The notes under the pieces were generated by a model. That model did not search any database and was not told the DNA's origin. It saw only the letters and a list, made by a program, of their open reading frames with translations. Made by a program: the position numbers and the translations under genes. A stretch of DNA of 64,000 nt. Origin: Phaeobacter gallaeciensis DSM 26640. GTDB lineage: Bacteria; Pseudomonadota; Alphaproteobacteria; Rhodobacterales; Rhodobacteraceae. Position 1 is the first letter of the stretch, and each line of letters begins with the position of its first letter. This document shows, piece by piece, positions 34,544 through 42,300 of the stretch. The stretch lies in the NCBI RefSeq assembly GCF_000511385.1, contig NC_023137.1:3355001-3419000 (forward strand), in the 5' to 3' direction.

Positions 34544-35473
34544 TCAGATGCCTGCGGGTGCTCCGGCCCGGTGTCGGCACGGCCCAAACCGCGCTGCGAT
34601 GGCCAGTAACAGACCCGAAACTGTCGCGATCATCCCCGCTGCGCTGACCGCATCGGTCGCGCCAAGCCACAGCGGCCCATACCCCGCCAGTACGTAGCCG
34701 AAGATAGCGGACACAACAGCAAAGACGACACTCCAACCCAGCTGCCCTTCCAGACGGTTCGACATCATCCGCGCAGCCGCAGGCGGGCAGATGAACATCG
34801 CAATCACGATGATCGATCCCACCGCGTCAAAGGCCGCAACGGCGGCAATTGCGGCGGTGATAACCAGCCCCAGCCCCAAAAGATTGGTGCGAATGCCAAG
34901 GGTCCGGGCAAAGCCCTCGTCAAAGGTCGAGATCTTGAGCGACCGCCAAAACAGAGCAATGAAAAGAATGACACCAATCAGGGTCAGTGCCATGCGTGGC
35001 AGCTCGGCCGGCAGATAGCTGAGAGCCACCGGATCCAGCAGCGAGGCCCAGCCGGTGGCATCCAGCCAGATCAGGCTTTCGAGATTGCCATAAAGCGCAT
35101 GTTCCACATCTAAATGCACCGTCGATGTGTCAGTCTGCTCCAGCAACAAGACACCAGCGGCGAACATGGTGGTGAAGACAACACCCATCGCCGCGCCCGG
35201 CTCGATCCGGCCAAGGCGCCGGATCAGTTCAATCAGGATCACCGCGACAATCGCAGCCCCAGCCGCACCCAGCATCATTGGCCCGGCGGCAATCACCCCG
35301 GTCAGAAGGAAGGCCACCACAATGCCGGGCAGGACCACATGGCTGATGGCATCACCGATCAGCGCCTGACGACGCAGCAGCAGGAAATTGCCGGGAAGCG
35401 CGCAGGCCACGGCAGCAAAGATACCGATCAGCAGCGGCGTCAGCGACAGGGGGACAAATTCAGCGCCATTCAT
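34544..35473 (-). CDS. sitD: Manganese/iron ABC transporter permease SitD
   Basis: A 309-residue ABC-3 family inner-membrane permease with about eight hydrophobic helices. Family marks are LLRRQALIGDAISHVVLPGIVVAFLLTG near 30-57 and ISTFDEGFARTLGIRTNLLGLGLV near 185-208, the cytoplasmic loop touching the ATPase, followed by VGSIIVIAMFICPPAAARM. It overlaps sitC by ATGA and is the last gene of sitABCD. The transporter imports divalent metal, most likely Mn2+ and perhaps Fe2+. The zinc alternative (ZnuB) is less likely because the cluster has two permease genes. Confidence 0.9.
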   Translation of the reverse strand: MNGAEFVPLSLTPLLIGIFAAVACALPGNFLLLRRQALIGDAISHVVLPGIVVAFLLTGVIAAGPMMLGAAGAAIVAVILIELIRRLGRIEPGAAMGVVFTTMFAAGVLLLEQTDTSTVHLDVEHALYGNLESLIWLDATGWASLLDPVALSYLPAELPRMALTLIGVILFIALFWRSLKISTFDEGFARTLGIRTNLLGLGLVITAAIAAVAAFDAVGSIIVIAMFICPPAAARMMSNRLEGQLGWSVVFAVVSAIFGYVLAGYGPLWLGATDAVSAAGMIATVSGLLLAIAARFGPCRHRAGAPAGI

Positions 35474-36675
35474 GCCGGAACCTCGCGGGGGCCGCCGATG
35501 CGGCGGTCAATTTCAGAAATCTGATCCTCGGTTAGGACCGTCTCAATCTCGCGCAGCCCATCATAGAGCGCGGCTGCCGCTTCATGGGTCTGATCGCTGC
35601 GGACCAGTGCCCAGCGATGCTCATCCCGCAAGGCCTTGGCGGCGCGCGCACGGCCTTTTTCCGTGGCCACACCATCCGCGCGCAACAACCCCCGCTGACG
35701 CAGCAGCCGTAGGGTCAGTGGCTCGTAGATCACCTGATCCTGCGCCAGTGCCAGCAATCCCTGCCGCAGATGGACCCGGCGCTGAAACCGCAGATGGCGC
35801 AACACAGCGGCAAGCACGCCACGATTGGGGGCCAACAGAAGCGACAGCACAAAGAGGGCAAAGCTCATCAACACAATGATCGGACCGGTGGGAAGATTGG
35901 GCGCCGAGGCTGAGACCGCAGCCCCCAGATAGGCCGACAGCCCTCCGGCCACACCCGCCAACAGCACCACCATATCGGATCGCTCGGTCCAGAAACGGGC
36001 GGTGACAGCCGGGATGATCAGCAAGGCCACGATCAAGATCAGACCGACGATCTTCAACCCGACAACGGTGACAGCCATCACCAATCCCATCATCATCATA
36101 TCGATCCGCGACACGGAAATGCCCCGCGCCGCCGCATATTCAGGGTCGAACGCAACCAGCGTCATTGGACGCCTGAGCAGTAGGATCAGCAGCAATGTGG
36201 CCGCGCCACCGCCAGCGATCACCAGCGCATCATTCCACAGCATGCCCGCAGTGGAACCGAGCAGGAACCCCTCCAACCCGGCCTGACGACCCACGCCAAG
36301 CGTCTGAATCACGGTCAGGATCACGATGCCGAACCCGAAGAACACCGACAGCACCGCGCCAATCGCGGCATCCTCAGCAAGGCGGGTGCGCCGTGTGAGC
36401 CAGTTGAGGCACCAGAGCCCCGCCATCGCCGAGAGACCAGATCCGACCAGCAGACCAGCCAGATTGCGCCCATCACCGCCAAGCGCGACCATGACAAGAA
36501 AGGCCAGACCAACACCGGGCAGAGTGGCATGGCTGATGGCGTCGCTGACCAGCGCCCGTTTGCGCAGGAACAGGAAGGTGCCGGTGATCCCGGATGAAAT
36601 GCCAAGCAGCGTCGCGCCAATGGCCACCAGCGTGGCGTTATAGCCCATCTGCAGCAGCAGAGCGTCCCAAAGCAT
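35470..36675 (-). CDS. sitC: Manganese/iron ABC transporter permease SitC with C-terminal DtxR-like domain
   Basis: A 401-residue protein. Residues 1-288 are an ABC-3 permease of about eight helices, with FLRKRALVSDAISHATLPGVGLAFL near 36-60 and the coupling loop DPEYAAARGISVSRIDMMMMGLV near 177-199. Residues 294-401 are a soluble extension that the paired SitD lacks. VHLRQGLLAL...LTLRLLRQRGLL...VATEKGRARAAKAL looks like a short winged helix, and DEHRWAL...THEAA...GLREIETVLTEDQISEIDRRIGGP resembles the metal-binding/dimerisation region of DtxR/MntR repressors, with His353, His364, Glu365, Glu376 and Glu378 as candidate ligands. Chlamydial YtgC carries a similar fused repressor (YtgR). Starts by TGATG overlap with sitB. 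Confidence 0.88.
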   Translation of the reverse strand: MLWDALLLQMGYNATLVAIGATLLGISSGITGTFLFLRKRALVSDAISHATLPGVGLAFLVMVALGGDGRNLAGLLVGSGLSAMAGLWCLNWLTRRTRLAEDAAIGAVLSVFFGFGIVILTVIQTLGVGRQAGLEGFLLGSTAGMLWNDALVIAGGGAATLLLILLLRRPMTLVAFDPEYAAARGISVSRIDMMMMGLVMAVTVVGLKIVGLILIVALLIIPAVTARFWTERSDMVVLLAGVAGGLSAYLGAAVSASAPNLPTGPIIVLMSFALFVLSLLLAPNRGVLAAVLRHLRFQRRVHLRQGLLALAQDQVIYEPLTLRLLRQRGLLRADGVATEKGRARAAKALRDEHRWALVRSDQTHEAAAALYDGLREIETVLTEDQISEIDRRIGGPREVPA

Positions 36676-37529
36676 CAGAGCGCCCCACCGGTCTGCGGAC
36701 GCCGCGACCGCGACGCCGGTACTGTGGCCAGTTGATCGACCTGCGCCGTGGCAAGCCGTCCGCCGTAAGCGCTTTGCAGCGTTTCTGCGGTAAAGGCCTG
36801 CGCCACCGGACCTTCGGCCACTTTGCGGGTGTTGATCAGGAACACATTGTCAAAATACTCAGCCACCGTGGCGAGGTCGTGATGGACCACAACCACGGTC
36901 TTGCCATCTGCACGCAACTGTTTCAGCACCGCGATAATGGCCTTCTCGGTCGCTGCATCCACGCCGGCAAACGGTTCATCCAGCAGGTAGAGATCCGCAC
37001 CCTGCGCCAAGGCCCTCGCCAGAAAGACCCGCTGCTGCTGGCCGCCAGAGAGCTGGCCGATCTGGCGGGTGGCAAAATCGCCCATCCCAACCCGGTCCAA
37101 ACAGGCCTGTGCGGCCGTCCGGTGGCGGCCAGTGATCCGTCCCAGAAGACCAAGCTCGCGGTAGAGGCCCATCATGACCACATCAATCACTCGCGTCGGG
37201 AAATCCCAGTCCACACTGGCACGTTGTGGCACATAGGCGATGCGACCACGCTGACTGTTAATCGGTTTGCCGAAGACCTGCACCCGCCCCGAAACGGGCG
37301 GCACAATGCCAAGCGCCGCCTTCAGAAGCGTTGATTTACCGGCCCCATTGGGGCCGATAATCGCGGTCATACGACCTGGTTCCACCGTCATGTCTACCGA
37401 AAAAACTGCGGGTTTCTCACCATAGGTGACAGTCAGGCCGCGAATGGCCAACGGCGATTGTTCCAGGTGTTGGCGGCTCTCGGCCGCACCAGCAGGTGCG
37501 CCATTTTCACGGGCTAATTCCACAGTCAT
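36675..37529 (-). CDS. sitB: Manganese/iron ABC transporter ATP-binding protein SitB
   Basis: Cytoplasmic ATPase of 284 residues. Walker A is IIGPNGAGKSTL near 58-69, the Q-loop region YVPQRASVDWDFP is typical of metal importers, the signature is LSGGQQQRVFLARAL, Walker B is LYLLDEPFAGVD and the H-loop is VVVVHHDLATVAEYFDNVFLI. An odd N-terminal 30 residues (MTVELARENGAPAGAAE...) precede the domain. I chose ATG 37529. A TTG at 37547 overlapping the sitA stop would add six residues. It is the second gene of sitABCD. Confidence 0.92.
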   Translation of the reverse strand: MTVELARENGAPAGAAESRQHLEQSPLAIRGLTVTYGEKPAVFSVDMTVEPGRMTAIIGPNGAGKSTLLKAALGIVPPVSGRVQVFGKPINSQRGRIAYVPQRASVDWDFPTRVIDVVMMGLYRELGLLGRITGRHRTAAQACLDRVGMGDFATRQIGQLSGGQQQRVFLARALAQGADLYLLDEPFAGVDAATEKAIIAVLKQLRADGKTVVVVHHDLATVAEYFDNVFLINTRKVAEGPVAQAFTAETLQSAYGGRLATAQVDQLATVPASRSRRPQTGGAL

Positions 37530-37543
37530 CTCACTCGGTCCTA

Positions 37544-38554
37544 TCAAAGTCCGGCACCGGAAAGGCGGCCCGACATGCCCTTGGGCGGCACCTCGGCTCC
37601 AAGCGCGGCGGCGATGGTGGTCATATTGTGATCCAGCATCCCGACATAGGTCCCCTCATAGCTGCCATCCGCGCCCATGGCATCGGAGAACAATTCCCCG
37701 CCGATACGGACCTCGTGACCCTGCGCGGCTGAACCTTCGATCAGGGCACGGACGGAACGATCCGAAACCGAGCTTTCGACGAAGACTGCGGAAACGCCAC
37801 GTTCCACCAACAAATCGACCAGTTCGCCGATGCGGTTGAGGCCCGCCTCCGACTGGGTGGAGATGCCCTGAATGCCAAGAACCTCAAACCCGAAGTCCCG
37901 CCCAAAGTAGCCAAAGGCATCATGTGCCGTGACCAACACGCGGTTTTCCTCAGGGACCTGGGCAAGAATTTCAGTTCCGTAGGTGATCAGCTGATCCAGT
38001 TCCGCCAGATGCGCCTTAGCATTGGCCGCAAACAGGTCAGCCTGCTCCGGGCGCGCCTCGGTCAGCGCCGCCTGTACCTCTGCCACCATGTCCTTCCACA
38101 GGGCGGGCGTCATCCAGACGTGCGGGTCGAATTTATCGGCATAGGTATCGTGCCCACGCAGTTTGCCCTTGTCCAGCCCATCGGCAACTGCCACCACAGG
38201 CCGTTTTCGCGCCAGATCGTGGAAAAACTCCTCCATCTGCGCCTCTAGATACAGACCATGCCAGAGCACCAGATCTGCGCGCGTCATCGCAACGATGTCG
38301 GACCGCGTCTGACGATAGGCATGGGGGTCAACCCCCGGCCCCATTAAAGCGCGGACTTCAACGGCATCACCGCCAACCTGTCGGGCGGCATCCGCGATCA
38401 TGCCGGTTGTTGCCACCACTTTCAGCGGGGCCTCTGCCCGTGCAGGGCTAACACCGAGCCCCCCCGCTGGCAGGGCGATAAGTCCGGCAAGAGCCATGAC
38501 AGCTGCAAGCATCGTTCTGCGGGCCATCGTCGGTGAGTTCAGTCGCAAACGCAT
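37544..38554 (-). CDS. sitA: Manganese/iron ABC transporter substrate-binding protein SitA
   Basis: Periplasmic cluster A-I metal-binding protein, 336 residues. A Tat-like basic start (MRLRLNSPTMARRTMLAAVMALAG, two halves) leads to a signal peptide cut near residue 42. Likely metal ligands are the His in GVDPHAYRQT, the His in FDPHVWMTP, Glu in VFVESSVSD and Asp in MLDHNM. His-His-Glu-Asp is the manganese/iron pattern, whereas zinc proteins usually have a third His and a His-rich loop, absent here. Start ATG 38554 has AAAGGAC upstream; the frame open to 38614 lacks family sequence. First gene of sitABCD. Confidence 0.93.
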   Translation of the reverse strand: MRLRLNSPTMARRTMLAAVMALAGLIALPAGGLGVSPARAEAPLKVVATTGMIADAARQVGGDAVEVRALMGPGVDPHAYRQTRSDIVAMTRADLVLWHGLYLEAQMEEFFHDLARKRPVVAVADGLDKGKLRGHDTYADKFDPHVWMTPALWKDMVAEVQAALTEARPEQADLFAANAKAHLAELDQLITYGTEILAQVPEENRVLVTAHDAFGYFGRDFGFEVLGIQGISTQSEAGLNRIGELVDLLVERGVSAVFVESSVSDRSVRALIEGSAAQGHEVRIGGELFSDAMGADGSYEGTYVGMLDHNMTTIAAALGAEVPPKGMSGRLSGAGL

Positions 38555-38585
38555 TGGGCAAGTCCTTTGGATACTATCTGGCACC

Positions 38586-38614
38586 AATAAGAACACGGTG
38601 CGGCCTCCTGTCAA
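38586..38614 (-). promoter_or_regulatory. Promoter of sitABCD
   Basis: A perfect -35 TTGACA (38614-38609) and, 17 nt on, CTTATT (38591-38586) as a -10. This lies about 30 nt before the sitA start and directly next to two operator palindromes. Confidence 0.55.
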
Positions 38615-38620
38615 TGCTAA

Positions 38621-38635
38621 TGCGAATTATTCGCA
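38621..38635. promoter_or_regulatory. Operator palindrome 1 (Fur/Mur-type) at sitA
   Basis: TGCGAAT-T-ATTCGCA, a perfect 15-nt palindrome just upstream of the sit -35. The AT-rich core with TGC/GCA ends resembles Mur/Fur boxes of alphaproteobacterial manganese transporter genes. Confidence 0.65.
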
Positions 38636-38643
38636 ATAATAAA

Positions 38644-38658
38644 TGCGAATCGTTCTCA
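38644..38658. promoter_or_regulatory. Operator palindrome 2 (imperfect copy) at sitA
   Basis: TGCGAAT-C-GTTCTCA repeats site 1 with two mismatches, 23 bp further (centre to centre), i.e. about two helical turns. The spacing suits two dimers on one DNA face. Confidence 0.55.
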
Positions 38659-38775
38659 AAATCAGTAAATTTTTGTCCAAACAGTCAAAATTTCACTCTC
38701 AAGGCGTTGTCGCTTGCTTGCCAAGACTGGGTGGTCGTGCGATTTTCGCACCGAACTCGAACGAGGATTCCCGGC

Positions 38776-39765
38776 ATGGAAAGCCAAATTGCAGAGCACA
38801 CCGCGCAGCTGCCGCAGGTGGGCGAACCGCGTAACCCCGGCATAGAGCTGGATCTAGACTGGGCATTAGGGGTTGAGGCAAATACCTCCGCCATCGAACG
38901 CCGCTGTGCCACCCTGCCCGGTCGGCGCAGTGTGAAAAAGAACCATCAGGCAGCTTGGCTGCTGAAGGCGATCACTCTGATCGATCTGACCACATTGTCC
39001 GGCGATGACACTGTTGGCCGGGTGCAGCGCCTTTGCGCTAAAGCCCGTCAGCCAGTACGTTCCGATCTGATGCAGGCGCTTGATATGGAGCCGATCACCA
39101 CCGGCGCTGTCTGCGTTTATCATGATATGATCGAGACAGCCGTAGCCGCGTTGGATGGCACCGGCATTCCGGTTGCTGCGGTATCCACCGGCTTTCCCGG
39201 CGGTCTGTCGCCATTTCACCTGCGACTGGCAGAGATCGAAGAAAGCGTGAAAGCTGGTGCAAAGGAGATCGATATCGTGATCTCCCGCCGCCATGTTCTG
39301 TCTGGCAATTGGCAGGCTCTCTATGATGAGATGAAAGCCTTTCGCGAGGCTTGCGGAGACGCCCACGTCAAGGCGATCCTCGCCACTGGTGAATTGGGCA
39401 CGTTGCGCAATGTCGCGCGTGCATCGCTGATCTGCATGATGGCCGGGGCCGATTTCATCAAGACCTCGACCGGCAAGGAAAGCGTCAACGCCACGCTACC
39501 GGTCAGCCTGGTGATGATCCGCACGATCCGCGACTATCACGAACGCACCGGATACCGGGTTGGCTACAAGCCCGCAGGTGGGATTTCCAAGGCCAAAGAC
39601 TCGTTGGTCTACCTATCGCTGATCAAGGAAGAGCTGGGGGATCGCTGGTTACAGCCAGATCTGTTCCGTTTTGGTGCCTCGTCGCTGTTGGGCGATATCG
39701 AACGCCAGCTCGAACATCACGTGACTGGCGCCTATTCCGCCGGCTACCGCCACGCGCTGGCGTAA
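38776..39765 (+). CDS. deoC: Deoxyribose-phosphate aldolase
   Basis: A 329-residue class I aldolase that splits 2-deoxyribose 5-phosphate to glyceraldehyde 3-phosphate and acetaldehyde. The Schiff-base lysine is in FIKTSTGK, the second lysine in VGYKPAGGI, and the catalytic Asp in the KEIDIVISR strand. About 70 N-terminal residues precede the barrel, giving the long form seen in eukaryotes and proteobacteria (E. coli is 259). I set the start at ATG 38776 with GAGG upstream. The frame open to 38533 overlaps the sit promoter and is not conserved. The ALDH16 gene follows by 93 nt and probably oxidises the acetaldehyde. Confidence 0.95.
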   Translation: MESQIAEHTAQLPQVGEPRNPGIELDLDWALGVEANTSAIERRCATLPGRRSVKKNHQAAWLLKAITLIDLTTLSGDDTVGRVQRLCAKARQPVRSDLMQALDMEPITTGAVCVYHDMIETAVAALDGTGIPVAAVSTGFPGGLSPFHLRLAEIEESVKAGAKEIDIVISRRHVLSGNWQALYDEMKAFREACGDAHVKAILATGELGTLRNVARASLICMMAGADFIKTSTGKESVNATLPVSLVMIRTIRDYHERTGYRVGYKPAGGISKAKDSLVYLSLIKEELGDRWLQPDLFRFGASSLLGDIERQLEHHVTGAYSAGYRHALA

Positions 39766-39858
39766 GACCCAGACGCCACCCTCGGGCGCCCAAAATGCGT
39801 CCGTCCGGGCCGTTTCCCAGATTCGGGGCAGACGGCGACAGACCACAAGGCTCAACAT

Positions 39859-42201
39859 ATGACCGTAACTGTAAAAGAGATCTTTGAAACGATGGACTAT
39901 GGCCCCGCCCCCGAAAGTGCCGCTGACGCCCTGGCGTGGCTGGTGGATCAGGGCGCTCGGTTCGGCCATTTCATCAATGGTGAGTTCACCGCCCCCGGTG
40001 ATGGGTTTGACAGCAAGAACCCGGCCACTGGCGAAGTTCTGGCAACCCTGAGCCAAGCCACCCATTCCGATGTGGACAGCGCCGTGGATGCCGCGCGCAA
40101 GGCGCAAGCCAAATGGTCGGCTGCTGGCGGTGCCGCACGGGCGCGGTATCTTTATGCCATAGCGCGTCTGATGCAGAAACACGCGCGTCTGTTTGCGGTG
40201 CTGGAGACCCTGGACAACGGCAAGCCGATCCGCGAGAGCCGTGACATTGACGTCCCCTTGGCACAGCGTCATTTCTACTATCACGCGGGCATGGCCCAGC
40301 TGATGGAAAGCGAACTGCCCGACCGTGAGGCATTGGGTGTTTGCGGTCAGATCATCCCCTGGAATTTCCCGCTGCTGATGCTGGCATGGAAAGTGGCGCC
40401 AGCCATTGCCATGGGCAATACGGTGGTGCTGAAGCCTGCCGAATACACATCTCTCACAGCGTTGCTATTTGCAGATATCTGTCGTCAGGCGGGTCTGCCC
40501 AAAGGTGTTGTGAATATCGTCACCGGCGATGGTACTGTGGGGGAAATGATCGTTGGCGCAGACGTCGATAAAATCGCCTTTACCGGCTCTACCGCTGTGG
40601 GTCGCCGTATCCGCGAAGCCACCGCAGGCAGTGGCAAGGCGCTGACATTGGAGCTGGGCGGCAAATCGCCCTACATCGTGTTTGATGACGCCGATATCGA
40701 CAGCGCCATCGAAGGGCTGGTCGATGCAATCTGGTTTAATCAGGGTCAGGTCTGCTGCGCCGGTTCGCGTCTGTTGGTACAGGAAGGTATTGCAGAACGT
40801 TTTCACACCAAGCTGCGCGCGCGGATGGACAAGCTGCGCATCGGCAATCCGTTGGACAAGAGCATCGATGTCGGGGCCATCGTGGATCCGGTTCAGCTGA
40901 CCACCATCAGCGAGATGGTCGCGGCCAATACAGCGGGCCGCATGCATCAGGCGCAGATAACTGTGCCGGAACACGGCTGTTTCTATCCGCCGACGCTGAT
41001 TGAAGGGCTGGCCCCCTCTGATGCGCTGATGCAGGAAGAAATCTTCGGCCCGGTTCTGGTCTCCACGACGTTCCGCACCCCTTCCGAAGCCGTCGAACTG
41101 GCCAATAACACCCGCTACGGACTGGCTGCGACCCTCTGGACCGAGAACGTCAATCTGGCGCTGGATATCGCGCCGAAACTGGTCGCGGGTGTGGTTTGGG
41201 TCAATGCAACCAACCTCTTTGATGCGGCGGCTGGTTTTGGGGGCACCCGCGAAAGCGGCTTTGGCCGGGAAGGTGGCTGGGAAGGACACAGCGCTTATAC
41301 CAAACCCAGGGGCAAGGCAAAAACGCTTGACCAGATCAAAGGTTTCAGCGGCGAGGGTGCGCCGGTTGACGCGGTGGATCGCACCGCAAAGCTGTATGTT
41401 GGCGGCAAGCAGGCCCGCCCGGATGGCGGGTATTCCAAAGCCGTCCACGCAAAATCAGGCGCTCTGCTCGGCCACGTCGGGCTTGGCAATCGCAAGGATG
41501 TGCGCAACGCCGTGGAGGCCGCCGCAGGCGCAAAAGCATGGTCCAAAACCACCGGCCACCTGCGGGCGCAGATCCTTTACTATATCGGGGAGAACCTGTC
41601 GGCGCGGGCCAGCGAATTTGCGGATCGTATCGACCGGATGACGGGCAAATCGCTGGGCGCGCAGGAGGTCGAGGCCTCAATCCAACGCCTGTTCACAGCT
41701 GCTGCCTGGGCTGACAAATATGACGGTCAGGCGCATGGCGTTCCGATCCGCGGTGTCGCACTGGCAATGAAGGAGCCGGTCGGCTTGATCGGCGCGCTCT
41801 GCGCAGATGAGGCGCCTTTGCTGGGTCTGGTGTCGGTGATGGCACCGGCAATTGCCATGGGCAACCGCATGGTTCTGGCCGCCTCCGAGGCCTATCCGCT
41901 GGCCGCCACCGATTTCTATCAGGTGCTGGACACATCCGATTTGCCCGGCGGTGTCGTCAACATTCTGACCGGTCGTCACGCCGAGCTGGCCGAGCCACTG
42001 GCCGCGCATCTCAACGTCGATGCGGTCTGGAGCTTCTCCTCTTCGGATCTCTCCTCCACGATCGAAGCGGCTTCGGCTGGCAACCTGAAGCGCACCTGGG
42101 TGAACAACGGTTTGGCGATGGACTGGTCTGCCGATCACAGCCGCCGCTTCCTTGAGGCGGCAACAGAGGTGAAGAACATCTGGATTCCCTACGGCGAGTA
42201 A
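39859..42201 (+). CDS. ALDH16-family aldehyde dehydrogenase, two tandem domains
   Basis: A 780-residue protein, about 1.6 times a normal aldehyde dehydrogenase. The N-terminal domain (about 30-490) is complete: IIPWNFPL with Asn169, the nucleotide loop FTGSTAVGRRI, general base Glu265 in LELGGKSP and nucleophile Cys299 in GQVCCAGSR. The C-terminal part (about 510-780) is a second, degenerate ALDH domain without catalytic Cys: the PWNFP stretch is replaced by LCADEAPLLG and the Cys region by TWVNNGLAMDW. This layout defines ALDH16, which includes ALDH16A1 in animals and an active bacterial form. Placement right after deoC suggests it oxidises acetaldehyde to acetate with NAD+. Confidence 0.93.
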   Translation: MTVTVKEIFETMDYGPAPESAADALAWLVDQGARFGHFINGEFTAPGDGFDSKNPATGEVLATLSQATHSDVDSAVDAARKAQAKWSAAGGAARARYLYAIARLMQKHARLFAVLETLDNGKPIRESRDIDVPLAQRHFYYHAGMAQLMESELPDREALGVCGQIIPWNFPLLMLAWKVAPAIAMGNTVVLKPAEYTSLTALLFADICRQAGLPKGVVNIVTGDGTVGEMIVGADVDKIAFTGSTAVGRRIREATAGSGKALTLELGGKSPYIVFDDADIDSAIEGLVDAIWFNQGQVCCAGSRLLVQEGIAERFHTKLRARMDKLRIGNPLDKSIDVGAIVDPVQLTTISEMVAANTAGRMHQAQITVPEHGCFYPPTLIEGLAPSDALMQEEIFGPVLVSTTFRTPSEAVELANNTRYGLAATLWTENVNLALDIAPKLVAGVVWVNATNLFDAAAGFGGTRESGFGREGGWEGHSAYTKPRGKAKTLDQIKGFSGEGAPVDAVDRTAKLYVGGKQARPDGGYSKAVHAKSGALLGHVGLGNRKDVRNAVEAAAGAKAWSKTTGHLRAQILYYIGENLSARASEFADRIDRMTGKSLGAQEVEASIQRLFTAAAWADKYDGQAHGVPIRGVALAMKEPVGLIGALCADEAPLLGLVSVMAPAIAMGNRMVLAASEAYPLAATDFYQVLDTSDLPGGVVNILTGRHAELAEPLAAHLNVDAVWSFSSSDLSSTIEAASAGNLKRTWVNNGLAMDWSADHSRRFLEAATEVKNIWIPYGE

Positions 42202-42241
42202 ACCGATTGGGGCAGCTATGGCTGCTCCGATCACATCCTGC

Positions 42242-42277
42242 AAAAAGGGCGCGACCAGAAATGGCCGCGCCTTTTTC
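42242..42277 (+). terminator. Intrinsic terminator after ALDH16
   Basis: A hairpin of AAAAGGGCGCG with CGCGCCTTTTT around a 12-nt loop, with a TTTTT tail. It also has an A/T-rich left flank, so it may serve the converging peptidase operon. Confidence 0.88.
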
Positions 42278-42300
42278 GTTTAATCGGCTTTGCGCTGATC

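Noticed and set aside
38533..38775. An 81-codon N-terminal extension of deoC
   Set aside because: It crosses the sit promoter and operators and is not family sequence. GAGG and ATG at 38776 give a normal start.
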